From Streptomyces tsukubensis (GTDB lineage Bacteria; Actinomycetota; Actinomycetes; Streptomycetales; Streptomycetaceae): a DNA stretch of 64,000 nucleotides. The position numbers were made by a program, and so were the translations under genes. Location of the stretch: contig NZ_CP020700.1 in assembly GCF_003932715.1 (NCBI RefSeq), positions 496,001-560,000 on the forward strand, given 5' to 3'. This document shows positions 63,683-64,000 of this stretch, in pieces; position 1 is the stretch's first letter; each line of letters begins with the position of its first letter. The notes beneath the pieces were generated by a model that was not told where the DNA came from, ran no database searches, and worked only from the letters and a program-made list of their open reading frames with translations.

Positions 63683-64000
63683 ATGGCGGAAGACCCCAAC
63701 GCGAAGACCGGCAAGCTCAGCATGGACAAGGCGGGCCTGCAGGCCTTCCAGCGCGACCGTGTCGAGCCGTTCCTGGAGGAGCTGCGGAAAATCGCCCTGG
63801 ACGATCCGCTGTCCGGCCCCTCCATGGCCAAGCTCATCGGGGACGCCGATCTCTCCGGCAAACGCGACTTCGCCACCTACGGCGCCTCGCGGCCGCTGAT
63901 GCTCGGGCCGATGCTCAAGGAGAACCATCTGCACGGCAAGGGTCTTGCGCTCAACCAGGCGATCGGCAAGTCGGCCGAGCGGCTCACCAAGATCTACGAG
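63683..64000 (+). CDS. Unknown ESX-linked protein, 3' partial
   Basis: The first 106 residues of a gene running off the right edge. It starts with ATG after AGGAG (8 nt spacing), 57 nt behind the second WXG100 gene. The sequence is helical and charged (MAEDPNAKTGKLSMDKAGLQ, then FLEELRKIALDDPLSG) and ends in a helix (AIGKSAERLTKIYE). I do not recognise a domain. Its position suggests an ESX-associated structural or substrate protein: in related loci, helical proteins of this kind follow the WXG100 pair. Confidence 0.75.
   Translation, partial: MAEDPNAKTGKLSMDKAGLQAFQRDRVEPFLEELRKIALDDPLSGPSMAKLIGDADLSGKRDFATYGASRPLMLGPMLKENHLHGKGLALNQAIGKSAERLTKIYE

Overview
The window is high-GC actinomycete DNA, almost certainly Streptomyces. 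It has a modular type I polyketide synthase (PKS), SARP and large-ATPase LuxR (LAL) regulators, a TTA codon confined to a regulator, a DUF6059-type small protein and a Streptomyces-style type VII secretion (ESX) locus. I saw no rRNA or tRNA gene, CRISPR array or intact insertion sequence. Names rest on motif recognition alone.

Region 1 (1-33731) is the end of a polyketide biosynthetic cluster that continues to the left. Two overlapping FAD oxidoreductases (the first cut by the window edge) face an MFS exporter, followed by a divergent TetR repressor, a luciferase-like monooxygenase (LLM), a LAL activator with a TTA codon, a flavin reductase and a SARP. Then come a 6430-residue PKS, a stand-alone acyl carrier protein (ACP), a FkbH-type glyceryl transferase/phosphatase and a DUF6059-like protein. 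The PKS has a decarboxylating KSQ loading module and three AT-DH-KR modules, and should build a 6-methylocta-2,4,6-trienoyl chain. It ends in a docking domain without a thioesterase, so the rest of the assembly line lies elsewhere. A palindrome CGGAGG-N3-CCTCCG sits in the 17-nt spacer of three promoters (exporter, LLM and flavin reductase), defining a probable TetR regulon.

Region 2 (34000-41606) looks metabolic. An amino-acid ABC transporter (binding lipoprotein, permease, ATPase) is translationally coupled to a D-aminoacylase-type amidohydrolase and a beta-lactamase-fold serine hydrolase. Convergent to it is a diaminopimelate decarboxylase followed by a LysR regulator. Salvage of peptidoglycan-type or D-amino acids is a reasonable reading.

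Region 3 (42211-50610) holds surface and conflict genes: a DUF11-repeat protein with a Cys-rich tail, a secreted parallel beta-helix protein, and a 1581-residue Rhs/YD-repeat polymorphic toxin with an alpha-helical N-terminus and a nuclease-like tip, followed by a SUKH-type immunity protein.

Region 4 (50656-64000) is the ESX locus: a beta-helix/double-AAA+ ATPase, mycosin (MycP), EccC, EccD, EccB, two WXG100-family proteins and a truncated partner gene at the right edge. A 214-bp element with terminal inverted repeats lies between the divergent AAA+ and mycP genes. The toxin next to this locus is a plausible ESX substrate.
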